Shown: piece after piece, positions 52,066-59,999 of the stretch
How positions within the stretch are numbered: position 1 is the stretch's first letter
How the letters are laid out: each line of letters opens with the position of its first letter
Source: CAVQZA01 sp963724805
GTDB taxonomy: Bacteria; Actinomycetota; Thermoleophilia; Gaiellales; Gaiellaceae
NCBI GenBank assembly: GCA_963724805.1
Contig: CAVRWA010000011.1
Coordinates: 186,001 to 250,000, forward strand
DNA length: 64,000 bases
Reading direction: 5' to 3'
Made by a program: the position numbers and the translations under genes
Notes under the pieces: model-generated
What the model was told of the DNA's origin: nothing
What the model saw: only the letters and a program-made list of their open reading frames with translations
The model's database searches: none

Positions 52066-52728
52066 GTGTACGCGATCGTCGCGGGCGGTGGCAAGGTCGG
52101 CGCGAACGTCGCGCGGACGCTGCTGCGCCTCGGGCACGAGGTGACGCTGCTCGAGCAGAAGCGCGTCGCGTTCGAGCGGCTCGAGACCGAGTTCGAGCAC
52201 CAGGTGCAGCTCGGCGACGCGACGGAGCTCTTCGTGCTCGAGCGCGCCGGGATCACGCGCCCGCCCGACCTCGTGCTCGCGCTCACGGGCGACGACGAGG
52301 ACAACATGGTGATCTGCCAGCTCGCCCGCGAGAAGTACGGGGTCGACAAGGTGATCGCCCGCGTGAACGACCCGCGCAACCAGCCGCACTTCGACCTGCT
52401 CGGCATAACCCAGACGGTCTGCGCCACCTCTAGCATCCTCGCGCTCGTCGAGCACGAGGTGCCCGAGCACGAGCTGATCCACCTCCTCGAGCTGCGGAAG
52501 GAGAACCTCGAGATCGTCGAGGTGCAGATCGACGAAGCCTCGCCCAGCGCGGGCAAGCGGATCGAGTCGCTCTCGCTGCCGGAGGGCTCCCGTTTGATCT
52601 CGGTGATGCGCGACGGCGGGGCAGAGATCGCCGTCGGCTCGACCCAGCTCCTCCCTGGGGATCAGGTGCTCGCGATCCTCCAGCCCGGCAAGGAGGACGA
52701 GCTCCGCCGGGTTCTTCTCCGCAGCTGA
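52066..52728 (+). CDS. TrkA-family K+ channel/transporter regulatory protein
   Basis: 220 aa from GTG 52066, six bases after the previous stop. TrkA-N domain: YAIVAGGGKVGANVARTLL, EFEHQVQLGDATELFVLERAGI, DDEDNMVICQLAREKYG; TrkA-C domain at about 140-220: ENLEIVEVQIDEASPSAGKRIESLSLPEGSRLISVMRDGG. It is the two-domain partner of the preceding single-domain protein. Two TrkA proteins without a TrkH/KtrB membrane gene, next to two APC-Usp permeases, point to those permeases as the possible channel or transporter. Confidence 0.92.
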   Translation: MYAIVAGGGKVGANVARTLLRLGHEVTLLEQKRVAFERLETEFEHQVQLGDATELFVLERAGITRPPDLVLALTGDDEDNMVICQLAREKYGVDKVIARVNDPRNQPHFDLLGITQTVCATSSILALVEHEVPEHELIHLLELRKENLEIVEVQIDEASPSAGKRIESLSLPEGSRLISVMRDGGAEIAVGSTQLLPGDQVLAILQPGKEDELRRVLLRS

Positions 52729-52774
52729 ACGTCCTCTTAACCCGAGCTCGCCGGGGGCCGATGTACGCTCTGTC

Positions 52775-54361
52775 ATGGTGATCAGGCACCGCTTTTCAGC
52801 TCCTGCCGTGTTGGCGTTCGGTGCCTTCCTGGCGGGAGCGATCGGGGTTGCCTCCGCTCTGACCCCCGAGATGGCCGACCGCTCGCGCCTCGTGCGCGGC
52901 GTGCTCCCGCCGGGCGTCCCGGACGCCGCGCGCATGCTCGCCCTCGCGTTCGGGATCCTGCTGATCTGGCTCTCGCTCGGGCTCGCGCGGCGCAAGTACC
53001 GCGCCTGGAAGCTGGGGGTCGCGCTCGTGATCGGCTCGGCCGTGTTGCACCTCGTGAAGGGCCTCGACTTCGAGGAGACACTCGTCTCGCTCATGCTGCT
53101 CGCCGCGCTCTGGTACTGGCGCGACGAGTTCGTCGCCCGGGGCGACCCGAAGACGCGCTGGCCGTTCCTGCAGGCGGTGATCGGCCTCGCCGCGATCGGC
53201 GGCCTCATGTACCTGCGCTGGAGCGACCACGTCGGCTACTCGGAGCGGATCGAGGACGCGCTGATCCTGGTCGCAGCCGTCCTGGCCACCCGCGCGCTCT
53301 ACCTCTGGCTCCGGCCCTTCGCGCAACGGGGGCGCTCCTCGCCCGAGGAGCGCGCCGCCGCCGAGGAGCTCGTGCGCGCAGAGGGGCACGACTCGCTCTG
53401 CTACTTCGCGCTTCGCCGCGACAAGAGCTACTTCTTCTCGCCGAGCGGCCGCTCTTTCATCGCGTACGCGGTGATCAGCGGCAGCGCGATCGTGAGCGGC
53501 GACCCGATCGGCGAGCCCGCCGAGTTCGTCGAGCTCCTGCTCGAGTTCAAGCGTGTCGCGCTCGCCCGCGCCTGGCGAGTCGCGATCATCAATGCGAGCG
53601 AGGAGCTCCTTCCCGTCTATCGCCGGGCGGGGCTGAGGGCGTGGTACATCGGTGACGAGGCGATCGTGCGGCCGGCCACGTTCTCGCTGGACGGACGGCC
53701 GATCCGCAAGGTGCGCCAGTCGGTCAGCCGGCTCGAGAAGTCCGGCTATACGGCGACGGTTCTCGATGTCGCCGAGATCTCGGCCGCCCGGCGGGCCGAG
53801 ATCGAGGAGGTCTCGCTCGAGTGGCGCGGCCGGGCTCACGAGCGCGGCTTCTCGATGGCCATGGACACGCTCTTCGCGTGCCCGGGCAGCGTGGTCGCCT
53901 TCGCCGAGGATCCATCGGGCCGGATCGGCGGCTTCATCCATCTCGTCCCCTCGCCGGCGAGCGGCGGCTACTCGCTCTCGACGATGCGCCGCCGCGACGA
54001 CGTGCCCAACGGGCTGATGGAGTTCCTGATCGTCGAGATGCTCGGCTGGGCGAAGGAGCACGACGTGCCGGAGGTGTCGCTCAACTTCGCGATCTTCGGC
54101 CGCATCCTGAGGGCCGACGACGAAAGCCCGCGGCACAAGCAGGCGCTGCGCTTCGCCCTGATCAAGCTAGACCGCTTCTTCCAGGTCGAGCGCCTGCACA
54201 GCTTCAACCGCAAATTCTTCCCGGAGTGGCGGCCCCGCTACTTCTGCTTCGAGCGCTACGCCGACCTGCCGCTGCTCGCGGTCGCGTACGGGCACGTCGA
54301 GGGCTTCGTCGTGCTGCCAGCGCCGTGGGCCAGGACCCCCACCGACCTCACCGTGGCTTGA
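52775..54361 (+). CDS. MprF-like bifunctional membrane protein (DUF2156, lysyl-phosphatidylglycerol synthase-like)
   Basis: 528 aa. Six or so N-terminal membrane segments (about residues 10-180) are followed by a DUF2156 catalytic domain: YFFSPSGRSFIAYAVISGSAIVSGDPIGEP, KVRQSVSRLEKSGYTATVLD, EDPSGRIGGFIHLVPSP, FNRKFFPEWRPRYFCFE. Such proteins add an amino acid to phosphatidylglycerol using aminoacyl-tRNA. No lysyl-tRNA synthetase is fused, unlike LysX. TACGCT (52764-52769) ends five bases before the ATG. A second, soluble DUF2156 protein is at 31141. Confidence 0.85.
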   Translation: MVIRHRFSAPAVLAFGAFLAGAIGVASALTPEMADRSRLVRGVLPPGVPDAARMLALAFGILLIWLSLGLARRKYRAWKLGVALVIGSAVLHLVKGLDFEETLVSLMLLAALWYWRDEFVARGDPKTRWPFLQAVIGLAAIGGLMYLRWSDHVGYSERIEDALILVAAVLATRALYLWLRPFAQRGRSSPEERAAAEELVRAEGHDSLCYFALRRDKSYFFSPSGRSFIAYAVISGSAIVSGDPIGEPAEFVELLLEFKRVALARAWRVAIINASEELLPVYRRAGLRAWYIGDEAIVRPATFSLDGRPIRKVRQSVSRLEKSGYTATVLDVAEISAARRAEIEEVSLEWRGRAHERGFSMAMDTLFACPGSVVAFAEDPSGRIGGFIHLVPSPASGGYSLSTMRRRDDVPNGLMEFLIVEMLGWAKEHDVPEVSLNFAIFGRILRADDESPRHKQALRFALIKLDRFFQVERLHSFNRKFFPEWRPRYFCFERYADLPLLAVAYGHVEGFVVLPAPWARTPTDLTVA

Positions 54362-55371
54362 GCATCTTCTCGGCTCTCGCGGCGCTCCTCTCCTCGCTCG
54401 CCTTCCAGCCGTTTGCGTCCGGGTTCAACTCACCGGTGTACGTCGCCGCGCCGCGCAGCGAGCCGGGCGTCGTCTACGTCGTCGAGCAGGTCGGCGAGAT
54501 CTGGCGCCTTCGGAACGGCGTGCGGGACTCGACCCCGTTCCTCGACATCCGCGGCTCGGTCGCCGCGGGCGGCGAGCGCGGCCTCCTCTCGGTCGCGTTC
54601 GACCCGAACTATGCGAAGAACCGCCTCTTTTACGTCGACTACACCGACACGAACGGCGACACCCGTGTCGTACGCTTCCGCTCGGACGGCGACCACGCCA
54701 CCGCGACCGGCGGGACGCAGCTGCTGTACGTGAAGCAGCCGTACCCGAACCACAACGGCGGCCAGCTCCAGTTCGGCCCCGACGGCTACCTCTACGTCGG
54801 GATGGGCGACGGCGGCTCGGGCGGCGACCCGGAGAACCGGTCGCAGAACCTGAAGAGCCGGCTCGGCAAGCTGCTGCGCTACAAGGCCGGCCACTGGCAG
54901 ATCGCCGCCTACGGCCTCCGCAACCCGTGGCGCTTCTCCTTCGACCGCGTCACCGGAGCGCTCTGGATCGGCGACGTCGGACAGGACACGTGGGAGGAGG
55001 TCGACCGGGTCCCGCGCGGCTTCGGGCTCACCAACTTCGGCTGGCGGGTCTGGGAGGGCCGCTCCCGCTACACACCGGGTCAGACGCCGAGCCCGCCGGG
55101 CAAGCTCGTCTTTCCGGTCTGGGTCTATCACCACGGCGACGACGGCTGCTCGATCACGGGCGGCTACGTCTATCGCGGCAAGTCGGTGCCCGCGATGCGC
55201 GGCCGCTATGTCTTCGGCGACTTCTGCTCGGGGAAGGTCTGGAGCTACTCGGGCGGGAAAGCGACGCAGTTCGCGTCCGTCCCGCAGCTCTCCTCCTTCG
55301 GCGAGGACGCCGCGGGCGAGCTCTACGCCACGTCGCTGAACGGCCAGATCTTCAAGCTCGCGGCTGCCTGA
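54358..55371 (+). CDS. PQQ-type sugar (glucose/sorbosone) dehydrogenase
   Basis: 337 aa from TTG 54358, which overlaps the previous stop (TTGA) and gives a short signal segment (SIFSALAALLSSLA). Beta-propeller motifs of the GSDH family: SPVYVAAPRSEPGVVYVVEQVG, GGERGLLSVAFDPNY, NHNGGQLQFGPDGYLYVGMGDGG (catalytic His and Ca site), AYGLRNPWRFSFDR and GDVGQDTWEEVDRV. These match soluble aldose dehydrogenases that need PQQ. The sugar is not known. Confidence 0.88.
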   Translation: MSIFSALAALLSSLAFQPFASGFNSPVYVAAPRSEPGVVYVVEQVGEIWRLRNGVRDSTPFLDIRGSVAAGGERGLLSVAFDPNYAKNRLFYVDYTDTNGDTRVVRFRSDGDHATATGGTQLLYVKQPYPNHNGGQLQFGPDGYLYVGMGDGGSGGDPENRSQNLKSRLGKLLRYKAGHWQIAAYGLRNPWRFSFDRVTGALWIGDVGQDTWEEVDRVPRGFGLTNFGWRVWEGRSRYTPGQTPSPPGKLVFPVWVYHHGDDGCSITGGYVYRGKSVPAMRGRYVFGDFCSGKVWSYSGGKATQFASVPQLSSFGEDAAGELYATSLNGQIFKLAAA

Positions 55372-55383
55372 GCACCGGACCTG

Positions 55384-55602
55384 TCAGGCGCGGCGGCGGC
55401 GGACGCTGGGCGCCTGGGTCCCGAGCGCGGCGTAGGCGAGCGCCTGCAGCGACTCGTTCAGCGTCGAGAGCTCGCGCGCGATCCGCGTGAGGCCCTCGGC
55501 GCTGTCGAGCCGGCGGTTGAGGTCGTGCACCTCGTCGCAGAGCCGGTCCAGGCGCTGCAACAGCGCGTCCAGCTGGCGATCGGCGACCTCGTTGCTCTCC
55601 AC
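55384..55602 (-). CDS. Small coiled-coil protein
   Basis: 72 aa from GTG 55602. Mostly heptad-patterned helix: VESNEVADRQLDALLQRLDRL, then VHDLNRRLDSAEGLTRIAREL and STLNESLQALAYAAL, followed by a basic end (VRRRRA). The MITE-like element ends two bases before this GTG, and the element's terminal GGAAGGGG (read on this strand) is at Shine-Dalgarno distance. The true N-terminus may have been lost when the element inserted. Function unknown. Confidence 0.55.
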   Translation of the reverse strand: MESNEVADRQLDALLQRLDRLCDEVHDLNRRLDSAEGLTRIARELSTLNESLQALAYAALGTQAPSVRRRRA

Positions 55603-55604
55603 GG

Positions 55605-55770
55605 TAGTGCCCCTTCCAGTAATGCCGTCTAGCTTCTGGGTCGCGAGCACCAAGCGATGCAAGGACGCAGGGAGCGCCGATAGTAGCGACTATCGGCGCG
55701 ACCGAGGACGCCGCAGCGCGCCGCGTGATCGCGTGCCAGAAGCGGACATGTATTGCTGGAAGGGGCACTA
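55605..55770. mobile_element. MITE-like element, copy 2 (166 bp)
   Basis: Same length and terminal inverted repeats as the element at 24105-24270: TAGTGCCCCTTCCAGTAAT at the left end and, read inward, TAGTGCCCCTTCCAGCAAT at the right end. About 11 of 166 bases differ by eye. The central hairpin is kept as GCGCCGATAGT against ACTATCGGCGC with a four-base loop. It lies between two minus-strand genes; its right end supplies the TAG stop of the HAD-like gene and its left end the ribosome-binding site of the coiled-coil gene. Confidence 0.85.
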
Positions 55771-56223
55771 AATGCTACTGAGCAGCTCCGCCCTCGTGTG
55801 CAGGACGGCAGCCTCGGGGCCAAGCCGTGCGAGGAGGCGCTCCAGCGCCCCGGGGCCTGCTTCCCATGCGTCGAGGCGCCGGATCGCGCCGAGGTGCTCG
55901 AGGGCGATCCGTGCGAGCGGCTCCGGAGCGTCCGTGAAGGCGCCCAGGCTCACGCCCTGGGCCTGGAGCCGGCGGAGCGCCGCGCTCACGTCGGCGTTCG
56001 GCCTGAAGTACACCGGCGCCCGTTCCTCGGCGAAATGCTCGAGCAGCACTTGCCAGTTGCCGACGCGGACGTCGAGCTCGGCGGCGGCCTCGCCGCGATC
56101 GTCCGGGAGGTCGAGCTCGTCGAGCCGCAGGCGGCGCGCGGCATCCTCGAGCCACTCCTGCCACAGCGGGCGCGTGTCGCCGAGCACGGGGTCGAGCTGG
56201 AGCGCGAGCGCCCGCGCGCTCAC
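55768..56223 (-). CDS. HAD-superfamily-like protein (phosphatase-like)
   Basis: 151 aa from GTG 56223. ALQLDPVLGDTRPLWQEWLED opens like a HAD phosphatase (but the first motif is LDPVLGD rather than DxDxT), then FRPNADVSAALRRLQAQGVSLGAFTDAPEPLARIAL, where the T-D segment fits the HAD motif II region, and LERLLARLGPEAAVL. The assignment is tentative, as the lead Asp pair is degenerate. The TAG stop comes from the MITE-like element. The start overlaps the VanZ gene stop. Confidence 0.5.
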   Translation of the reverse strand: MSARALALQLDPVLGDTRPLWQEWLEDAARRLRLDELDLPDDRGEAAAELDVRVGNWQVLLEHFAEERAPVYFRPNADVSAALRRLQAQGVSLGAFTDAPEPLARIALEHLGAIRRLDAWEAGPGALERLLARLGPEAAVLHTRAELLSSI

Positions 56224-56564
56224 CGCGCCTCGTTCCAGCGGTATGCCAGCAGGCCCAGCCCGAGCCCGACCGCATCGATGCCGACGTCGACGGGCGACGC
56301 GTGGCGGCCTGCGACGAAGTGCTGGTGGAGCTCGTCGGACGCTGCGTACGCGACGCCGACCATGAACGCGGGCAGGTCGCGCCCGAGCGCGCGCCGCAGC
56401 AGAAAGGCGAGGATCGCGTACTCGGTCATGTGCGCGGCCTTGCGCAGCACGAGATCCCAGCCGCCGAGGCCGCTCGAGAGGCTCGGGACCGAGGAGAAGG
56501 CGAAGATCACCGCCGCCCACGCGACGACGGGTAACCACGCCGCGAGGAGGCGCTGGGATGTCAC
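56220..56564 (-). CDS. VanZ-family membrane protein
   Basis: 114 aa from GTG 56564. LLAAWLPVVAWAAVIFAFSSVPS, then KAAHMTEYAILAFLLRRAL and ASDELHQHFVAGRHASPVDVGIDAVGLGLG contain the VanZ signature FSSxxs / K.aH...Y..L / DE.hQ.f.pgR..s..D...n..G. Four membrane segments. VanZ proteins have an uncertain role in cell envelope stress. TATCAT on the minus strand (56576 to 56571) ends six bases before the GTG, suggesting a leaderless start. It is divergent from the cobalamin riboswitch. Confidence 0.85.
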   Translation of the reverse strand: MTSQRLLAAWLPVVAWAAVIFAFSSVPSLSSGLGGWDLVLRKAAHMTEYAILAFLLRRALGRDLPAFMVGVAYAASDELHQHFVAGRHASPVDVGIDAVGLGLGLLAYRWNEAR

Positions 56565-56574
56565 GCGAGGATGA

Positions 56575-56580
56575 TAGGCT
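56575..56580 (+). promoter_or_regulatory. -10 box of the cobalamin riboswitch operon
   Basis: TAGGCT lies about 12 bases before the P1 stem of the riboswitch, so transcription would start near 56587, just at the RNA's 5' end. It overlaps the -10 (TATCAT) of the divergent VanZ gene at 56571-56576. Confidence 0.5.
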
Positions 56581-56589
56581 GCGGCCCTC

Positions 56590-56737
56590 AAAGGCGAGCG
56601 GAGAGGGAACCCGGTGCGAGTCCGGGACGGTCCCGCCGCTGTGAGGGGAGACGCTCCAGCGCCGACGTGCCACTGGCCCCAGGCCGGGAAGGCGGCGAGG
56701 GAGGGAGCCCCGAGTCAGAAAACCTGCCTCTCGCCTC
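56590..56737 (+). promoter_or_regulatory. Cobalamin (B12) riboswitch
   Basis: Conserved blocks in the right order: AGGGAACCCGGTGCGAGTCC, then GACGGTCCCGCCGCTGTGA (the B12-box core), GCCACTGGCCC, GGCCGGGAAGGCGG and CCGAGTCAGAAAACCTGCC. P1 can form from GGCGAG (56593-56598) and CTCGCC (56730-56735). This is the coenzyme-B12 class. GCCTCC (56733-56738), overlapping the P1 end, is complementary to the GGAGGC Shine-Dalgarno sequence at 56763-56768. It should control the whole operon 56772-61493 according to cobalamin supply. Confidence 0.95.
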
Positions 56738-56771
56738 CATGATCGAAACCCCTCGTGGAGAAGGAGGCTTC

Positions 56772-57368
56772 GTGCTTCGACGACCCATCGTCCTCGCCCT
56801 CGTCGGGGCGGCTGCGCTCGTGCTCGCGATCGCTCCCGCCGCGCCCGGTGCGCTCGTGCACGTGCGCGTGGAGGGCAAGACACAGACGATCTTCGGCGCC
56901 GCCGAGCCGCGCGCCGTGGCGACGAACGCGCTCGACGCGCTGGAGGCGGCGAGCTTCGCCGGTGAGTTCTACTACCACGTCACCCAGGCCTCGTTCGGGC
57001 AGTACGTGGACCAGATCGGGCGCTATCCGGGCGTCGGCTCCACCGGCTGGGTCTTCAAAGTGAACAACGCCTCGCCCCCGGTCGGCGCCGACAAGGTGAC
57101 GCTGAAGGACGGCGACCGCGTGCTCTGGTACTACGCGGACTTCGCGTCCGGCTCCGGGCCGAAGACGCTCTGGCTCGGCTCCAAGGGCGGCTGCTACCGC
57201 GTCGCCGCCTTCGACGACGCGGGCAAGGAGTCGCCGGCGCCCGGCGCGGTGCTCCACGTGGACGGGCGCGCCGTGAAGGGCTCGTACACGGGCTCGTGCA
57301 TCGGCCCGCACCGCGGCCCGGTCCGCGCGACGGCTCCCGGGATGATCCGCTCGAACACGCTGCCGTGA
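56772..57368 (+). CDS. Secreted DUF4430 protein (transcobalamin-like C-terminal domain), first copy
   Basis: 198 aa from GTG 56772, with Shine-Dalgarno GGAGGC four bases upstream and a signal peptide (PIVLALVGAAALVLAIAPAAPG). The core has the DUF4430 pattern: TNALDALEAASFAGEFYYHV, GSTGWVFKVNNASPPVG, and VTLKDGDRVLWYYADF. DUF4430 corresponds to the C-terminal beta domain of animal transcobalamin and intrinsic factor. First gene after the B12 riboswitch, so likely to bind cobalamin or a cobinamide outside the membrane. The next gene overlaps its end. Confidence 0.88.
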   Translation: MLRRPIVLALVGAAALVLAIAPAAPGALVHVRVEGKTQTIFGAAEPRAVATNALDALEAASFAGEFYYHVTQASFGQYVDQIGRYPGVGSTGWVFKVNNASPPVGADKVTLKDGDRVLWYYADFASGSGPKTLWLGSKGGCYRVAAFDDAGKESPAPGAVLHVDGRAVKGSYTGSCIGPHRGPVRATAPGMIRSNTLP

Positions 57369-58015
57369 GATACGCGGCCGCCATGCTCGTCCTGCTCGCC
57401 GCGGCCCTTGCCGGCTGCGGCGGGCAGGCGACGCACGGCACCGCGACACTGTGGGTCACGCGCGACCGCGGCGCGCACGTGCTGCTCGTGCGGTCCGTGC
57501 CGGCGGGCGAGACGGCGATGCAGGCGCTCACGCGCGCCGTGAAGTTGAAGACGCGCTACGGCGGCCGCTACGTGCAGGGGATCAACGGGGTCGAGGGATC
57601 GCTGTCGACCCGCCGGGACTGGTTCTACTTCGTGAACGGAGTCGCGCCGGAGCGGGGCGCCGCAGAGGTGCGCCTCCATCCCGGCGACGTCGAGTGGTGG
57701 GACTACCGCTCGTGGGGCGACGGGAAGGAGGTGCCCGTGGTCGTCGGAGCCTTCCCCGAGCCGTTCCTGCACGGCGGCCGGCCGGCGATCGTGGTCGGCT
57801 CCGGGCCCGTCGCGCGGCGCCTCGCGCGGCTCGTCCACGGGCGCGTCGCCGCGACCGCCCCAGACGACGCGAACGTGCTGAAGCTCGTGCCGGGCTCCGG
57901 CTTCACGGCGCGAATGGACGGCGGCCGGGTCGTCTTCACGCTCGGGACCGCCGACGCGCCGCGGCTCGCCGCGGACGCGACGCTTGCCCGCTTCCGTTAC
58001 GAAGGCCTGTCGTGA
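57365..58015 (+). CDS. DUF4430 lipoprotein (transcobalamin-like C-terminal domain), second copy
   Basis: 216 aa from GTG 57365 (GTGA overlap). Lipoprotein signal with lipobox LAGC (Cys 18), so it should be anchored to the outer face of the membrane. DUF4430 core: ETAMQALTRAVKLKTRY, RDWFYFVNGVAPERGA and LHPGDVEWWDYRSWG. The C-terminal half from about residue 120 (VVVGAFPEPFLHGGRP, then RLARLVHGRVAA) is specific to this copy. A membrane-bound binding protein would hand B12 to the ECF S component encoded downstream. Confidence 0.88.
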   Translation: MRYAAAMLVLLAAALAGCGGQATHGTATLWVTRDRGAHVLLVRSVPAGETAMQALTRAVKLKTRYGGRYVQGINGVEGSLSTRRDWFYFVNGVAPERGAAEVRLHPGDVEWWDYRSWGDGKEVPVVVGAFPEPFLHGGRPAIVVGSGPVARRLARLVHGRVAATAPDDANVLKLVPGSGFTARMDGGRVVFTLGTADAPRLAADATLARFRYEGLS

Positions 58016-58710
58016 GCCCGGGGCCTGCAGCGGCGCTCCTGGCGGCTCTCGCCGCCGCCGCGTTGCTCGCGCACCGGCCGCTCACCGTGGCCGTGATCGC
58101 CGCCGGCCTGCTCGTGGTCGCACTCCGCGCGCCGCGCGCGAGGCGCCGTCTCTACCTGCTCGGCGTGCTCGTCTCGTGCGCCTCGCTCATCGTGATCACG
58201 CCGTTCGTCGAGTCGATCGGGATCCACGTGCTCTGGAGCGGGCCTACGATCCCGGTCCTCGGCACGCTGGACATCACGACCGAGGAGCTGCGCAACGGAC
58301 TCGTGCAGGCATTGAGACTCGGCTCGGTGATGCTCGCCTTCGCCGTCTACGCGCTCATGCTCGACCACGACCGGCTCGTGCAGAGCGCCGGCTTCGCGCG
58401 CAGGTCGGTGCTCGCGGTCGCGCTCGCGACGCGCCTGATTCCGACCCTCGAGCGCGACGGCCGGGGGCTGATCGAGGCTCTGCGCGGGCGCGGCCTCCGG
58501 CCGGAGGGGGTCCGCGGGCACGCGGCCCTGCTCTCGCCGCTCCTCGCCGGGTCGCTCGAGCGCGGGCTCGGCCTCGCCGAGGCGATGGAGGCCCGCGGGT
58601 TCGGCCGGCCAGGACGCACGCGCGTGCCGCGCCCGCCCTGGGGAGTGCTCGACTGGTTCGCGATCGTCGGCTCGGTCCTCATCGTCGTGACGGGGCTGCT
58701 GTGGCTCTAG
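58012..58710 (+). CDS. ECF transporter transmembrane component EcfT
   Basis: 232 aa from GTG 58012 (GTGA overlap). Five or six hydrophobic segments and the CbiQ/EcfT coupling motifs near the C-terminus: EALRGRGLRPEG and EAMEARGFGRPGRTR, i.e. two A-R-G motifs that contact the ATPases. It is the T component of the B12 ECF transporter in this operon. The ATPase gene starts ten bases before its stop. Confidence 0.92.
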   Translation: MSPGPAAALLAALAAAALLAHRPLTVAVIAAGLLVVALRAPRARRRLYLLGVLVSCASLIVITPFVESIGIHVLWSGPTIPVLGTLDITTEELRNGLVQALRLGSVMLAFAVYALMLDHDRLVQSAGFARRSVLAVALATRLIPTLERDGRGLIEALRGRGLRPEGVRGHAALLSPLLAGSLERGLGLAEAMEARGFGRPGRTRVPRPPWGVLDWFAIVGSVLIVVTGLLWL

Positions 58711-59999
58711 CGCGCGCCGAGCAACTGACGTTCACCTACCCGCGTGCCGATCGGCCGGCGCTCGACGGCGTCGACCTCGAGCTCGAGCCGGGTGAGGTCG
58801 TACTCCTCGTCGGGCGCTCGGGGGCCGGTAAGTCGACGCTCGTGCGGGCGTTCGCAGGGCTGGTGCCGCATTTCCACGGCGGCCGGTTCGCGGGCCGGGT
58901 CGTGGTTGCCGGGCTCGACACGCGGCGCACGCATCCGTCTGCGCTGGCCGGGACGGTCGCGACGGTCTTCCAGGACCCGGAGGACCAGGTCGTGATGACG
59001 CGGGTCGCGGCAGAGGTCGCCTTCGGCCTCGAGAACCTCGGCACGCCGTTCGAGCAGATCCTGCCGCGCGCCCACGCGGCTCTCGAGGCGGTGGGCGCGG
59101 CTCACCTCGTGGAGCGCTACGTGGCCGAGCTCTCGGGCGGCGAGCTGCAGCGGATCTGCCTGGCCTCGGCGCTCGCGCTCGAGCCGGAGCTGTTGCTGCT
59201 CGACGAGCCCACGTCGCAGCTCGATCCCGACGGGGCGGAGGGGTTCCTCGATCTCGTTCAGGGCCTCGCTCGCGAGCGCGGTACTGCAGTGCTCGTCTCG
59301 GAGCAGCGTCCTGCGGTGGCGCTCGAGCGCTGCGACCGCGTTGTCACGCTCGGTGCGTTCGATCCCGACGGCCCGCCGCCGGTGTCCGAGCCGCGCGCCG
59401 GGCGAGAGCTCGTCTGCGCAGTCGAGGAGGCCTCGTTCGCCTACGACGGCCGGCAGGCGCTCTCCGGTGCCTCGCTCGAGCTGCGGCGCGGAGAAGTCGT
59501 CGCGCTGACCGGCCCGAACGGCTCCGGGAAGACGACGCTGGCCAAGCTCGCCGCGGGGCTGCTCGAGCCCGGATCCGGCCGGGTGGAGCGGGAGGGACGC
59601 GCCTCGTTCCTCGTCCAGGACCCGGGCCGCTACCTCGTCCGCGAGCGGGCCGACGAGGAGGTTGCGCTCGGCGCGGATCCCGAGCGCGCCCGGCAGGCTC
59701 TCGCCGAGGTCGGGTTGGCCGGGTTCGAGGCCCGGCATCCGCGTGACCTCTCGAGCGGCGAGCGCGAGCGGCTCGCACTCGCAACGGTGCTCGTCACCGA
59801 CCCCGACCTGCTGGTGCTCGACGAGCCGACCCGCGGGATCGATCCCGAGCGCAAGGCGGAGCTCGCCGGCCTGCTCCGCGACCAGGCCTCCGGCCGGGCG
59901 ACGCTCGTGGTCACGCACGACCGTGCGTTCGCCGCAGCGGTCGCCGACCGCGAGGTCTCGCTCGCGGCCGCCCCTCTCCGGGAGGCCGTCGTTGCCTAG
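58701..59999 (+). CDS. Fused ECF transporter ATPase (EcfA-EcfA')
   Basis: 432 aa from GTG 58701, with two ABC ATPase domains in one chain. Domain 1: Walker A VGRSGAGKSTLVRAF, Q-loop VFQDPEDQVV, signature ELSGGELQRICLAS and Walker B ELLLLDEPTSQLD. Domain 2: Walker A TGPNGSGKTTLAKL, signature DLSSGERERLALATV (SSGE rather than SGGE) and Walker B LLVLDEPTRGID. The single fused polypeptide replaces the EcfA/EcfA' pair. It should energise the EcfT/S complex of this operon. Confidence 0.95.
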   Translation: MALARAEQLTFTYPRADRPALDGVDLELEPGEVVLLVGRSGAGKSTLVRAFAGLVPHFHGGRFAGRVVVAGLDTRRTHPSALAGTVATVFQDPEDQVVMTRVAAEVAFGLENLGTPFEQILPRAHAALEAVGAAHLVERYVAELSGGELQRICLASALALEPELLLLDEPTSQLDPDGAEGFLDLVQGLARERGTAVLVSEQRPAVALERCDRVVTLGAFDPDGPPPVSEPRAGRELVCAVEEASFAYDGRQALSGASLELRRGEVVALTGPNGSGKTTLAKLAAGLLEPGSGRVEREGRASFLVQDPGRYLVRERADEEVALGADPERARQALAEVGLAGFEARHPRDLSSGERERLALATVLVTDPDLLVLDEPTRGIDPERKAELAGLLRDQASGRATLVVTHDRAFAAAVADREVSLAAAPLREAVVA

